A stretch of DNA of 64,000 nt. Origin: an uncultured Parabacteroides sp. Lineage in GTDB: Bacteria > Bacteroidota > Bacteroidia > Bacteroidales > Tannerellaceae. The notes under the pieces were generated by a model, which saw only the letters and a list, made by a program, of their open reading frames with translations, was not told the origin of the DNA and made no database searches. The DNA lies in assembly GCA_934718155.1 (NCBI GenBank), contig CAKUZF010000002.1:1-64000 (forward strand). Direction: 5' to 3'. Of this stretch, positions 33,499-42,595 are shown piece by piece. Every line of letters begins with the position of its first letter. Position 1 is the stretch's first letter. Made by a program: the position numbers and the translations under genes.

Positions 33499-36400
33499 CT
33501 AATCAAACTGGGTGATCACACGGCGGATGCGGGTGAAGCTGTCGGTGTCTTTCTCCAACTTGTAGATGTGTTTGTAGACCATGGCGTCTTGCTCGGTGGG
33601 CGAGCCGTTGATGAGCAGGATGTCGCGGTCGTTGGCGAAACGCAGGATGCCGGCCACGTTGTTGGGATGCAGCTTGCCGATCTCGTCCATCATGCAATGG
33701 AGCTTGAAGTCGGAGAAATGGGTGGATGCGTTGCTCTTGAAGACGTTGAGCAGCATGATGTTCACCATCGACTTGACCAGTACGTCGGTTCCCTCGGAGC
33801 CGATGTTGCTCAGCCGCTCGACGAAGCCCGTGTCGTTGCGATTCTCCACCACGCGGAACTTCAAGTCGAAGAAGTCGGCCAGGCGGATTACGCCCTCCTT
33901 TGAGCCCTCCATCGCCTTGATGAGCGCGCGCAGCAGCTGGGCGGCCTTCTCGCTGAGGGCCTTGTCGTCGGCGGCCGCGGCGAAGAGGTTCTGCCCCAGG
34001 TCCCAACCATACTCCTCGTTGAAGCGCTTGATCTCCTTCAGCAGGCTGACGATCTTGTGCTGCGAGGGGTCGATGCGCATCTCGATGCACTGGATGACGC
34101 CGACGAAGTTTTTCGCCTTGAAGTCGGCGTTGATCTGTTCCACCACGCCCCTGATCGCCCCCTCTTGCGCCATCATGGCCTTGGTGTCGGCCGTTACCTG
34201 GCGGAAGATGTCGGAGTTGCGCGTCTGGATGCGCGAGCGATACTGGGCGATCTTGTCTTCGGCCACGAACTCGGCAAGGTCGGAGGCGAAATCGAGGTAG
34301 GCGGCATCGTCGGAGAAGGTGGTCTTGAAGGCGAACACGTTTGACGGGGCGAAATGGCCCGCATAGGCGGTGATCTGCTTGCGCAGGTCGGCCATTTGCC
34401 GCTGCTGCTCAGAGACGGCCAGGGTGATCTCGCCGATCAGCGAGCGGCAATCGCCCGGCGGCTCCCCCTCGGGGCGCTCGGCGAAGATCGCCTGGCGGCC
34501 CCTGTACCAATCGAGCAGCGTGCAACGCTGATACTCCTCGTGGTTGTCGGTGGCCTTGCGATGGCTTTCGCGCAGCTCTTTCAGCTCGGCGTCGGCCTTG
34601 GCGAGCCGCTGGTTGAGCTGCGACATGGCCTGCCTCAGCTGCTGGCGGGCCGAGCTGACCTGAAGCTGGAGGCGGTCGCGGTCGGCTTCCCAGTCGGGCA
34701 CCTTGTCGAGCAGCTCACGCTTGTCTTTCCAATACTCGATGACGAGGGGTTGCGCCTCTTGCACATGGCGCAGCTCCTCGTCGATGGCTTGCAGGCGGCT
34801 CTGGATGAGCTCCATGCGCTGGGGGTCGCCCCCATCTGCGGCGAAGCGTTCCAGCCGCTCACGGTCGTAGGCGGCCTTGCGTGCGTCGAGCTCGGCCTGC
34901 TTCTCGGCCAGGGCCTCGGCGATGCGCCGCTGGGCGGCGGCATGCTCCTTGTCGAGTGCGTCGAGCTCTTCCCGCTCGGCGTCGGCCAGTTGCCCGAGGG
35001 CTTGGCGCTGCTCGTCCTGCCGCTGGGCCAGCCCCTCCTGGGCGGCCGTGAGGGCGATCTGGGCCTGGTCGAGGGCCTGCTCCAGCTGGGCCAGCTCCTG
35101 CCGCTTGCGCTCGTCGGCGGCCTGCTTCAGCCGCTCGGCTTCTGCCTCGTCGGCCTCACGCCTGCGTTGCAGCTGCTCCAGGTCGTAGGTGGCCTGGTAG
35201 ATCTCCTCCTTGATGGGTTTGGCTTGCGACTGGAACTGCTTGCTCTGCCGCTCCTTGGCGGCGTCGAGATCCTGGGCGGCGGTGGCGAGAAAGCGCTGGA
35301 TGGCCACGAGGTTGTCGGCGGCTTGCTCCCGCTCGCGCAGGTAGTCGGCCTTCGTCTTGATGGGGCGCGCCTGGGCCGGCGTGAAGCGCACGCCATAGAA
35401 GCTGTCGGCATCGGCATCGGCGTCGGCCAGCTCGGCCTGGAAGTCGGCTCCATAGAGCAGGCGCTCGTCGCACACCTGGCCGATGTTTTGCTCCCACCCC
35501 GGCTTGTGCTCGGAGAGCCAGTTGAAGAAGCTGTCTTTTTGGTTGTCGAGGAAGGCCGACAGCTCGGCCACCTTGGCCGAGAGGGCCTCTTGCTTGGCGC
35601 ATTGCTTGTCAAGCAGTTGCTGATAGTCGGCATCGAGCTGCTTCGAGGCGGTCTCGGCCTCCTTCGCGAGGCAGCCCAGCTCATAGTTCAGCTCCTTCAG
35701 TTTCAGCTCGATGGCCTTGCGGTCGGGCTCGAAATGGCTCAAGCGGAGCCTGAGTTGCTCCCACTCGGCCGAGCGGGCGGGCTGCTCGCGGCGTGAGCGG
35801 ATCTGCTCGGCGAGGGTGGCCACCTCGGCGGCTCGGCGCTCGCGCTCAGCGAGGAGTTGCTCCTTGCCCTCGCCGCAGGCTTGCCCGAGGGCCTCCCGGC
35901 GCGCACGGTAGAAGGAGCGGCGCGCCTCCTTCTGGGCGTTGAGCTCCGTGGCCAGGGCCAATCCTTTCTTTCGCTGCTCGTTCTCGAAGGCTCCCCACTC
36001 GTTGCTCAGGTTGGCCAGCAGCTGCTCGTGCACCATCGAGGCCTCGTGGCTCTTCGACGAGAGGAGCGCCATCTCACGCTGGAGCGACTCCCGCTCCTGC
36101 CGCAAGAGCTCACGCTGGCCGCATCGCTCGATCAGGCTGTCGATGCGCTTCTTGGCGTAGTAGGCGGCTTTCGCCTTGGCGTCGGAGAGCGACTTGCCGA
36201 TCACGGCCAGTTGGGCCTCCCATTGGGCGGTCTGGGCCTTCGAGGCGCTGTCGAGCTGCTCGCGCTGGCGATAGCCCGCGTTGCGTTCCTCCTCCTTGGC
36301 GTGCATCCTTCGGGCCAGCCCGGGCAGTTCGGCCTCGTTGCGCAAATAGGCGGCGCGGAGCGAGCGGCAAAGGTCGTTGAGGCGAAGGTCGCGGCGGCGC

Positions 36401-37140
36401 ACCTCGTCGGAGAGGCTGGCGATGGCGGCGGCCGCCTGGCGCATGGCGGGCTCCTCGAAGCGGGCCACGTCGGTGAGTTGCTCCTCGAACCCGGCCAGGT
36501 GGCTGCGGTAACGGCTCAGGTCGATCAGGCTGTCGGCCTCGTTGAGCGACGAGATGATGGTCTGCTTGATCGACTCGGCTTCCAGGCGGGCGTTGAGCAG
36601 CACGTTCTGGATGGTGCGCACGATGTTGGGGTAAGAGGCGCTCTCCATCAAGGCGAAGCAGGAGTAGTCCTTCTTGTTGTCGGAGCAGCCGTAGAGTATG
36701 TTGCGATACTCCTCGTAGGTGGCGATGGCCCCGCTGTAGCGGATGCCCTGCTTGTCGAGCACCGCACGGATGCGGTCGGCGGCGTAGGGGGCTCCGTCGG
36801 CGTCGATGAAGAGGTCGGGGCGGTAGGGCGAGGCGATGAAGCGGTAGCAGACGCGGTTCATCGTCTTGTAGCTCATGACGCAGAAGTTGCCCCGCTCATG
36901 CGCCACCTCGTAGATAATCGACGAGTCGGCATAGGGGAAGTAATACTCGGGGTAGGACTTCTTCTCGACGGGGATGCCGAGCCGCTGCGTGTCGGCGTTG
37001 TAGAAGAAGAGGATGGCGCGCAGGATGGTGCTCTTGCCCACGCCCTGCGTGCCGATCAGGTGGATGTTTCCGTCGAGCCACACCTCTGAATAGCGGATGG
37101 CCGCGCTGTTGATGAATATGATTTTATTGAGGTATCTCAT
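33499..37140 (-). CDS. MukB-like SMC ATPase (MksB / JetC type)
   Basis: A 1213-residue SMC-like ATPase. The N-terminal head has Walker A GTQGVGKST (residues 30-38). Two very long Glu/Ala/Gln/Arg-rich coiled-coil arms span roughly residues 220-990. The C-terminal head carries the signature-like GSEGTDVLVKSMVN and Walker B LHCMMDEIGKLH, close to the end. The absence of an SMC-type LSGG and the GTD-LVK wording place it with MukB/MksB/JetC, which extrude DNA loops. The start overlaps the previous gene by 17 bases, so translation is coupled. With the two genes upstream it forms the core of a Mks condensin or Wadjet system; no JetD/MksG nuclease follows, only repeats. Confidence 0.88.
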   Translation of the reverse strand: MRYLNKIIFINSAAIRYSEVWLDGNIHLIGTQGVGKSTILRAILFFYNADTQRLGIPVEKKSYPEYYFPYADSSIIYEVAHERGNFCVMSYKTMNRVCYRFIASPYRPDLFIDADGAPYAADRIRAVLDKQGIRYSGAIATYEEYRNILYGCSDNKKDYSCFALMESASYPNIVRTIQNVLLNARLEAESIKQTIISSLNEADSLIDLSRYRSHLAGFEEQLTDVARFEEPAMRQAAAAIASLSDEVRRRDLRLNDLCRSLRAAYLRNEAELPGLARRMHAKEEERNAGYRQREQLDSASKAQTAQWEAQLAVIGKSLSDAKAKAAYYAKKRIDSLIERCGQRELLRQERESLQREMALLSSKSHEASMVHEQLLANLSNEWGAFENEQRKKGLALATELNAQKEARRSFYRARREALGQACGEGKEQLLAERERRAAEVATLAEQIRSRREQPARSAEWEQLRLRLSHFEPDRKAIELKLKELNYELGCLAKEAETASKQLDADYQQLLDKQCAKQEALSAKVAELSAFLDNQKDSFFNWLSEHKPGWEQNIGQVCDERLLYGADFQAELADADADADSFYGVRFTPAQARPIKTKADYLREREQAADNLVAIQRFLATAAQDLDAAKERQSKQFQSQAKPIKEEIYQATYDLEQLQRRREADEAEAERLKQAADERKRQELAQLEQALDQAQIALTAAQEGLAQRQDEQRQALGQLADAEREELDALDKEHAAAQRRIAEALAEKQAELDARKAAYDRERLERFAADGGDPQRMELIQSRLQAIDEELRHVQEAQPLVIEYWKDKRELLDKVPDWEADRDRLQLQVSSARQQLRQAMSQLNQRLAKADAELKELRESHRKATDNHEEYQRCTLLDWYRGRQAIFAERPEGEPPGDCRSLIGEITLAVSEQQRQMADLRKQITAYAGHFAPSNVFAFKTTFSDDAAYLDFASDLAEFVAEDKIAQYRSRIQTRNSDIFRQVTADTKAMMAQEGAIRGVVEQINADFKAKNFVGVIQCIEMRIDPSQHKIVSLLKEIKRFNEEYGWDLGQNLFAAAADDKALSEKAAQLLRALIKAMEGSKEGVIRLADFFDLKFRVVENRNDTGFVERLSNIGSEGTDVLVKSMVNIMLLNVFKSNASTHFSDFKLHCMMDEIGKLHPNNVAGILRFANDRDILLINGSPTEQDAMVYKHIYKLEKDTDSFTRIRRVITQFD

Positions 37141-37693
37141 TTTCGTTCTTTATGTGAATACTGTCGATCATCTTTAGCAGGTAGTCCCACGAGGCCAGCA
37201 CCTTCCAGGTGCCGTTCATGTCGCTGACGCACTCGATGAATCCCTCCTTGCTCATGCGGTCGAGGATGGCGTCGAGTATGTCTTTGCGCTTCTCCTTGCC
37301 TGCGGTGTGCTTCTTGAGGCTGTCGAGTTTCAGTTCCAGGTCCATGTCGATGCGCGAGCGCACCAGGATCTCGGCGGGCGCGAAGGTGAAACCCGGCCCG
37401 AAGGCCGTGTCGTAGGTGGCGAAGAAGTCCATGATGTCGATCCAGGCGAAGAAGCGTTGCAACTTCTGCTCCAGCGTGGCCCGGGGCTCCTTGCGCGAGA
37501 AGTAGAAATAGTTGTTGCCCCGCTCCAACACGAAGTTGATGTGCGAGAAGTAGCTGCGAAGCTCCTCGAAGTGCTCTTCCACCACGCCGAACAGGGCACG
37601 AAGCTCCTTCACGTTGGTGTTGGCGCACAAGAAATTCCCTTTCGAGAGATAATCGTATATTTGCGCGGTTTGCGCGGGTAATTCAAAATTCAT
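37124..37693 (-). CDS. MksE / JetB-like winged-helix subunit
   Basis: A 189-residue protein (begins MNFELPAQTAQIYDYLSKGN) in the position and size of the MksE/MukE/JetB (DUF4194-like) subunit that binds the kleisin. It looks like tandem winged-helix folds without signal or membrane parts: GNNYFYFSRKEPRATLEQKL and MSKEGFIECVSDMNGTWKVL are the strand-turn pieces. Assignment rests mainly on gene order: 3 bases after the kleisin gene and overlapping the SMC gene by 17 bases. The sequence itself is too diverged for a firm domain call by eye. Confidence 0.72.
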   Translation of the reverse strand: MNFELPAQTAQIYDYLSKGNFLCANTNVKELRALFGVVEEHFEELRSYFSHINFVLERGNNYFYFSRKEPRATLEQKLQRFFAWIDIMDFFATYDTAFGPGFTFAPAEILVRSRIDMDLELKLDSLKKHTAGKEKRKDILDAILDRMSKEGFIECVSDMNGTWKVLASWDYLLKMIDSIHIKNENEIPQ

Positions 37694-37696
37694 AAT

Positions 37697-38884
37697 TCAT
37701 AGTTTGCGTATAATGGCATACTCCACATGGTCGGTGTGCCCAAATTGGTTGGTGATCAGCAGCTCCTGCTCGTAGAGCGAGAGGAGGCGGCAAAAGAGCG
37801 TCACCCTGGCCTCGAAGTCGAGCGGGCGGCTGAAGCCGTAGCGCATCAGGAAGCTGAACAGGTCGGTGTCGCTCTGGGCGAACTGGTCCATCAGCTTGCG
37901 GGTGTCGATGGCCGTCTCGCCCACCGACTCGCTCTCCATCTGCTCGGCCGACAGGGCACCCAGCTCCTGCCTGCGCACGACGCGCTCGGGGCGCAAGCCG
38001 TCGGCCACCTTGAGGATGACCTCCAGGGCCTCGTCGGTCTGCAGGTAGGGGATGGAGACCTTGAAGAGCGTGGGTTGCACGCCCTCGATCACGACGGCCT
38101 GACTGGCCTCGACCACCTCGCTCACGTTGGTCTGCTCAAGCAGCTCAAACTGCTCACGCAGGTATTTCACCCGGCGCAGCTTGCGGGTGAAGCTGACCTG
38201 CGCCCGGATCTGGTTGAGATAGTCGATGATGTCTTGCTGCGAATGGATCAGGCTGTGGCCCGCGCTGAGCAGCTCGCCACGCAGGTCGCGCACGACGGCC
38301 CTCAACTCCTCGTCGGGCACGACGGCGAAGAAGCCCTCGCGCAGCTGCTCCAGCAGGCGCTCGACCTCGTGGATCAGCCGGTTGATCTCGATGCGCTTGG
38401 CGTCGAGGTTCTCCAGCTTGGCGATCTTCACCTTGTAGCTCGGCTCGTTCTTGAAGGTGTTGTCGATCACACGTTGCAGCGAGACCACGTTGCGCACCAA
38501 GATCTTGCCCATCTTGCGCAGATGGGCCTTCACGGAACGCAGATAGACCACCTTGCGGGCTGGCGCGTCTTCTTTTTGATAATAATCAATCAGCTGACAG
38601 ACCAATTGGATGTTCTCGTCGATCACGGCGGTCGAAATCTCCTCGTTCGCCTCCAAGAGCAGCTCGATGAACGAAAGGTAGTGCTCGTCGAGCTCGATGT
38701 AGGGGCCGTTGCGGCGGATCACCTCGCGCTCGATCAAGATGTTCAACTTATGTTCATCAATGATATCCAGCGCATACTCATAGCGGAAAGGCAGCGATTT
38801 GCGCTTCTCAAACAGGAGCTGCAACAGCTCTTTTCCTAAATTGAGCGTATTGACTATATGGGGTATCGAGTTGTAAATGTACAT
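37697..38884 (-). CDS. MksF / JetA-like kleisin subunit
   Basis: First gene of the condensin operon. The 395-residue helical protein (begins MYIYNSIPHIVNTLNLGKEL) has an N-terminal winged-helix-like part, a central helical region (about 140-260) and a C-terminal part ending TNQFGHTDHVEYAIIRKL, matching the size and order of MksF/JetA kleisins that close the SMC ring. The ATG is preceded by a good AAAGGAGG Shine-Dalgarno. A minus-strand TATATTCG box (38906-38913) may be the -7 element. Call is by gene order and general character. Confidence 0.72.
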   Translation of the reverse strand: MYIYNSIPHIVNTLNLGKELLQLLFEKRKSLPFRYEYALDIIDEHKLNILIEREVIRRNGPYIELDEHYLSFIELLLEANEEISTAVIDENIQLVCQLIDYYQKEDAPARKVVYLRSVKAHLRKMGKILVRNVVSLQRVIDNTFKNEPSYKVKIAKLENLDAKRIEINRLIHEVERLLEQLREGFFAVVPDEELRAVVRDLRGELLSAGHSLIHSQQDIIDYLNQIRAQVSFTRKLRRVKYLREQFELLEQTNVSEVVEASQAVVIEGVQPTLFKVSIPYLQTDEALEVILKVADGLRPERVVRRQELGALSAEQMESESVGETAIDTRKLMDQFAQSDTDLFSFLMRYGFSRPLDFEARVTLFCRLLSLYEQELLITNQFGHTDHVEYAIIRKL

Positions 38885-39047
38885 TCATTTCCTCCTTTGG
38901 GAGCACGAATATACAAAAAATTTCCCATCCGCCATTGCGCTTTAGAAGGCCATTGCTTATCTTCGCACTCGATAACCTTTCGGGGTTGTCGGCTAACCGA
39001 CAAAATACGTTTAGATTAGGGCAGGACTGCCAACAAAACGGATCGCT

Positions 39048-39260
39048 ATGGAACTTAAACATTTAGCAACATTAGACAACTCGATGCAGACGCAGATGCT
39101 GTGCGACCTTTTGAGCAACGAGGGCATCGAGACGATCGTTAAAAACCAAGTGCTGACCTCGGTGATCCCGGGGTTTCAAGAGGAGGTGTATGTGCTGAGC
39201 GACGACTATGAGCAGGCCTTACGGCTCATGCGTAAGGCCTTCCCTTATTTAGGCTACTAA
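39048..39260 (+). CDS. DUF2007 small signal-transducing-type protein
   Basis: A 70-residue protein (MELKHLATLDNSMQTQMLCD at its start) with the DUF2007 pattern: a short ferredoxin-like fold with LLSNEGIETIVKN and VYVLSDDYEQALRLM. The family is called putative signal-transducing protein and is found alone or fused to other domains; its role is not known. It is a single gene, divergent from the condensin operon. Confidence 0.85.
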   Translation: MELKHLATLDNSMQTQMLCDLLSNEGIETIVKNQVLTSVIPGFQEEVYVLSDDYEQALRLMRKAFPYLGY

Positions 39261-39334
39261 GCTCCGGCCTTTCTCATCCCCCCCTGGCGGGCCGACCGAC
39301 AACGCTTCGTTTTCTAGTGATAAAGCCACGCCGC

Positions 39335-40324
39335 TCAACGGGGCGAAACGGGCTGATGCATCATGTAGCCTTCGATTGCCTCGGCAATCTGCTCGGGCGT
39401 CTGACGGAAAAGCAGGCGGGCATGAGGACCTTGCGGATCGGCCTCCCAGCCATTGGCACCCTCGTCGCTTGTCACGCTGAAGCGGCCACGCTCCATGTCG
39501 AAATAGGGCGCTGCGCCCTTGATGGCCACCAACACGGCGGTCTGGTCCCAGCTCATGCGGTCTTCGTCGTCTCCCCCGGCTACACTCATGGCGTAGGCCT
39601 CCTTCACCGGGCTGTTTTCGACGGGCATCTCGACCAGTCGCCTGCCCGTGAACACCTTATCGCCAATCTCGAAGCCGCTGAAGATGATCTCCGTAGGCCA
39701 TTGCTCGGCCACCACCTTCGAGGCCTCGGCATCGCAATAGACATTAAACTCCCTGCCCGCAGGGAATTCGCCCGCCATCGCGACCAGCCGTTTCACCTTG
39801 CGAGCCACCAGCTCACGGCCTGTCAACGCGCTATACGCATCGGAGGGGCTTTCGAGCAACGCCCTCAGGTTGGTGAAGAAGCCTATCGTGCAGATCACCA
39901 CGCTCTGATCGGGCTGCTGGCTCAACAGCTGGCGATAAAGCCGCACGGCATCGGGGGCATCGGAGCTCTTGGCCGTTGGGTGCGGATAGCGAGCGGGCAA
40001 GGCGTCGGTCCATTTGCTCTGATGCAAAGAGGTCAGGCTGACAGCCGTTGGGCTCTTCGTCACAGCCACGGGGATGTCGGGACGATTGAAATAGCCATTG
40101 ATCACCTCGATGCCGGGCACCACTCGTTCGTCGGCATTGGAAGAGACCGTGGCCAGGATTTTCACCTCGCCGCTATCGGCCAAGCAGTGCATCAGGGCCA
40201 TCGCCCCCACATCGTCGCAGTCGGGGCCCAAATCGGTGTCTAAGATTAGGCGGACAGCGTTGGGCTCGGATCCGCAAGCCGACAATAACAGCCAGCTAAC
40301 CAAAAAGTAAAAACACTGCCTCAT
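39335..40324 (-). CDS. Inosine/uridine-preferring nucleoside hydrolase, lipoprotein
   Basis: Splits nucleosides into base and ribose. The calcium-binding family signature is clear: ILDTDLGPDCDDVGAMALMH. The 329-residue protein starts with a lipoprotein signal (MRQCFYFLVSWLLLSACGSE), so unlike the cytoplasmic enzymes it should act in the periplasm or at the surface, on scavenged nucleosides. Later pieces TIGFFTNLRALLESP and YFDMERGRFSVTSDEGANGW fit the family. It begins 3 bases after an oxidoreductase gene and is probably cotranscribed with it. Confidence 0.9.
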   Translation of the reverse strand: MRQCFYFLVSWLLLSACGSEPNAVRLILDTDLGPDCDDVGAMALMHCLADSGEVKILATVSSNADERVVPGIEVINGYFNRPDIPVAVTKSPTAVSLTSLHQSKWTDALPARYPHPTAKSSDAPDAVRLYRQLLSQQPDQSVVICTIGFFTNLRALLESPSDAYSALTGRELVARKVKRLVAMAGEFPAGREFNVYCDAEASKVVAEQWPTEIIFSGFEIGDKVFTGRRLVEMPVENSPVKEAYAMSVAGGDDEDRMSWDQTAVLVAIKGAAPYFDMERGRFSVTSDEGANGWEADPQGPHARLLFRQTPEQIAEAIEGYMMHQPVSPR

Positions 40325-40327
40325 CGC

Positions 40328-41350
40328 TCACTCCTTTCTATCGGCTGGATAGACCACGCCCAGCTGGCGACGGACCTCATCGATGATCTCGATGGTCGTC
40401 AGCGAATTAGCATGGCTGTTAATAGCGGATTCGCGCCTACCCGCCTGAATCAGGTTGATAAACTCGGCCACCTCGTAAAAATACTCGTCGCACTCGGTCG
40501 GGGCGGAAATGTCTTCGGCCACGGGGGCTGGGCCCTTGCCCGACGCGGCGGCCTGACGAGGGGTGAAAGCCACCTGGCTGATGATGTTGATCCGATCGAG
40601 CGTCAGGTTGCCCTCCTCGCCCTGGATCTCGGTGGGCAATGCCGAATTGGCGATCTTCGAATAGAGGATGGTGGCGTTCATCTCGTCGTAGGTGAAGTTG
40701 ACCGCTCCCTGACCATCCACGCCCGTCGAGAGGCAAATGCCCGAGGCGTCGATCCGGTTGGGCTTTCCAAACAGCACCACCATGGGATAGAGCGTATAAA
40801 CACCGATGTCCATCATCGCACCGTTGGAATACTCCGGCTTGAAGGCGTTCAGCACGATGCCCTCCTTGAACTTATCGTAACGAGAGGAGTATTGGCAATA
40901 GCAGGAGAAATAGCGGCGCACCTGCCCGACGCGTTTCAGGTTGTCGCGCACGGCCAGGAAGTTGGGCGTCAATGTGGGCTTCATGGCCTCCATCAAGGTG
41001 ACGCCATAACGCGCGGAGGCCTCGATCATCGCCTTTGCCTCTTTCGCGTTCGAGGCCAAGGGCTTCTCGCACAAGACGTGCTTGCCATGGCTCATGCAGA
41101 GGATGCTCTGCTCGGCATGCTTAAAGTTGGGCGAAGCGATGTAGACCGCATCGATCAGCGGGCTCTTGGCCATCTCCTCCAGCGAGGTGAACGTGTGAGG
41201 AATCTGGTGCTTGGCGGCGAAGGCATCGGCCGTCTCTTGCTGGCGCGAGCAGACCGCCACCAACTCGAAACGCGCGTCTTGGCGCGCGCCGGCAATCACC
41301 CAGTCGGTTATGAAATTGGTGCCGACCACACCAAAACGTATCTTATCCAT
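40328..41350 (-). CDS. Gfo/Idh/MocA-family NAD(P)-dependent oxidoreductase
   Basis: A 340-residue sugar or inositol dehydrogenase-like protein. The N-terminal Rossmann fold (IRFGVVGTNFITDWVIAGAR) is followed by the family motif CEKPLASNAKEAKAMI, where the Lys of EKP is catalytic, and the C-terminal substrate domain (GIVLNAFKPEYSNGAMMDIGVY). Substrate is not determined. It is upstream of the nucleoside hydrolase with a 3-base gap, which might link it to ribose or nucleoside use; that is inference. Confidence 0.9.
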   Translation of the reverse strand: MDKIRFGVVGTNFITDWVIAGARQDARFELVAVCSRQQETADAFAAKHQIPHTFTSLEEMAKSPLIDAVYIASPNFKHAEQSILCMSHGKHVLCEKPLASNAKEAKAMIEASARYGVTLMEAMKPTLTPNFLAVRDNLKRVGQVRRYFSCYCQYSSRYDKFKEGIVLNAFKPEYSNGAMMDIGVYTLYPMVVLFGKPNRIDASGICLSTGVDGQGAVNFTYDEMNATILYSKIANSALPTEIQGEEGNLTLDRINIISQVAFTPRQAAASGKGPAPVAEDISAPTECDEYFYEVAEFINLIQAGRRESAINSHANSLTTIEIIDEVRRQLGVVYPADRKE

Positions 41351-41382
41351 ATTGCCTAATGACGAGGGAGGTTAGAATAATA

Positions 41383-41439
41383 AAAAAAAGAAGGGACCAG
41401 GCCTGAGGAGGTTGCCGCTTGAAAAGCGTCCTCACGCCT
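41383..41439 (-). terminator. Terminator after gcvT
   Basis: Minus-strand AGGCGTGAGGA pairs with TCCTCAGGCCT (one mismatch) around an inner CGCTT/AAGCG hairpin, followed by a T-rich run of eight. It lies about 33 bases after the gcvT stop. Confidence 0.8.
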
Positions 41440-41471
41440 GACTCCCCTCATTGTGTTGCTGCCTTATGTGC

Positions 41472-42557
41472 TTACTTGCGGAACGGAGCCTTAACCACTA
41501 CGGCCTTCAAGCTCTTGTTGCGCACCTTGATGAAGATCTCGGTATCCACCTTGGCAAACTCGGGCTTCACATAACCCATGCCAATGCCCTTCTTCAACAC
41601 AGGCGACATCGTGCCCGAAGTTACGACACCGATCTGGTTGCCCTCGGCGTCGACGATCTCGTAGCCATGGCGAGGAATGCCCTTGTCGGCCAGCTCAAAC
41701 GCGCAAAGCTTACGCGTTACGCCCTCTTTCTTCTGACGCTCCAGCTCAGCACGGTTGGTGAACTCCTTGCCGTCGACAAACTTCGTGATCCAGCCCAGAC
41801 CAGCCTCGATCGGCGAGGTCGTGTCATCCAAGTCGTTGCCATAGAGGCAGAAGCCCATCTCAAGACGCAACGTGTCGCGTGCGCCCAAACCGATCGGCTT
41901 AATGCCCTCGGGCTTGCCTGCCTCGAAGATCGCGTTCCAGATAGTCATCGCGTCTTCCTTGTGGAAATAAAGTTCGAAGCCTCCCGCGCCGGTGTAGCCC
42001 GTGTTGGAGATGATCACCTCCTTGCAGCCTGCGAACTCGCCCGTCACGAACGCATAGTAAGGAATGGCCGACAGGTCGACCGGAGTCAGTCGCTGAAGCA
42101 CCTCTATCGCCTTCGGGCCCTGGATAGCCAGCTGGCCGATCCGGTCGGAAGCGTTCTCCAACTCAGCGCCTACGGTGTTGTGGCTCGTACACCAAGCCCA
42201 GTCTTTATCGATATTGCCCGCGTTCACAACCAGCAGGTATTTCTCCGGCTCATAATGATAAACCAACAGGTCGTCGACGATGCCGCCCTTGTCGTTCGGG
42301 AAGCAGGTATATTGCGCCTTACCGATCTGCAACTTAGAGGCGTCGTTTGAAGTCACGCTCTGGATAAAATCCAATGCTTTCGGGCCTTTCACCCAAAACT
42401 CGCCCATGTGCGAAACGTCGAACACGCCCACACCGTTCACAACGGTCATGTGCTCTTCGATAATTCCAGAATATTCAATCGGCATATTAAAGCCTGCAAA
42501 CTCGTGCATCTTTGCGCCTAAGGCGATATGCACGTCGGTAAACGGAGTAGTTTTCAT
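41472..42557 (-). CDS. gcvT: Glycine cleavage system aminomethyltransferase (T protein)
   Basis: T protein of the glycine cleavage system: takes the aminomethyl group from H protein to tetrahydrofolate with release of ammonia. The 361-residue length is normal. Seen: GVFDVSHMGEFWVKGPKALD, the folate-site region NTGYTGAGGFELYF, and RDTLRLEMGFCLYGNDLDDTTSPIEAGLGW. No H or P protein gene is nearby. It starts 38 bases after the pepT stop and both are probably in one transcript ending in the terminator at 41.4 kb. Confidence 0.96.
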   Translation of the reverse strand: MKTTPFTDVHIALGAKMHEFAGFNMPIEYSGIIEEHMTVVNGVGVFDVSHMGEFWVKGPKALDFIQSVTSNDASKLQIGKAQYTCFPNDKGGIVDDLLVYHYEPEKYLLVVNAGNIDKDWAWCTSHNTVGAELENASDRIGQLAIQGPKAIEVLQRLTPVDLSAIPYYAFVTGEFAGCKEVIISNTGYTGAGGFELYFHKEDAMTIWNAIFEAGKPEGIKPIGLGARDTLRLEMGFCLYGNDLDDTTSPIEAGLGWITKFVDGKEFTNRAELERQKKEGVTRKLCAFELADKGIPRHGYEIVDAEGNQIGVVTSGTMSPVLKKGIGMGYVKPEFAKVDTEIFIKVRNKSLKAVVVKAPFRK

Positions 42558-42595
42558 GAAATAGAAATAAAATTTTAAGTTTATATTGTTGTTGA

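Noticed and set aside
34354..37089. Long plus-strand frames of 480 and 410 codons opposite the SMC gene
   Set aside because: They are shadows of the GC-rich coiled-coil gene on the other strand, made of Leu/Gly/Val-rich sequence without any family motif.
33499..38884. Complete Wadjet anti-plasmid system
   Set aside because: No JetD nuclease frame is present in or beside the operon, so defence by plasmid cleavage cannot be claimed.
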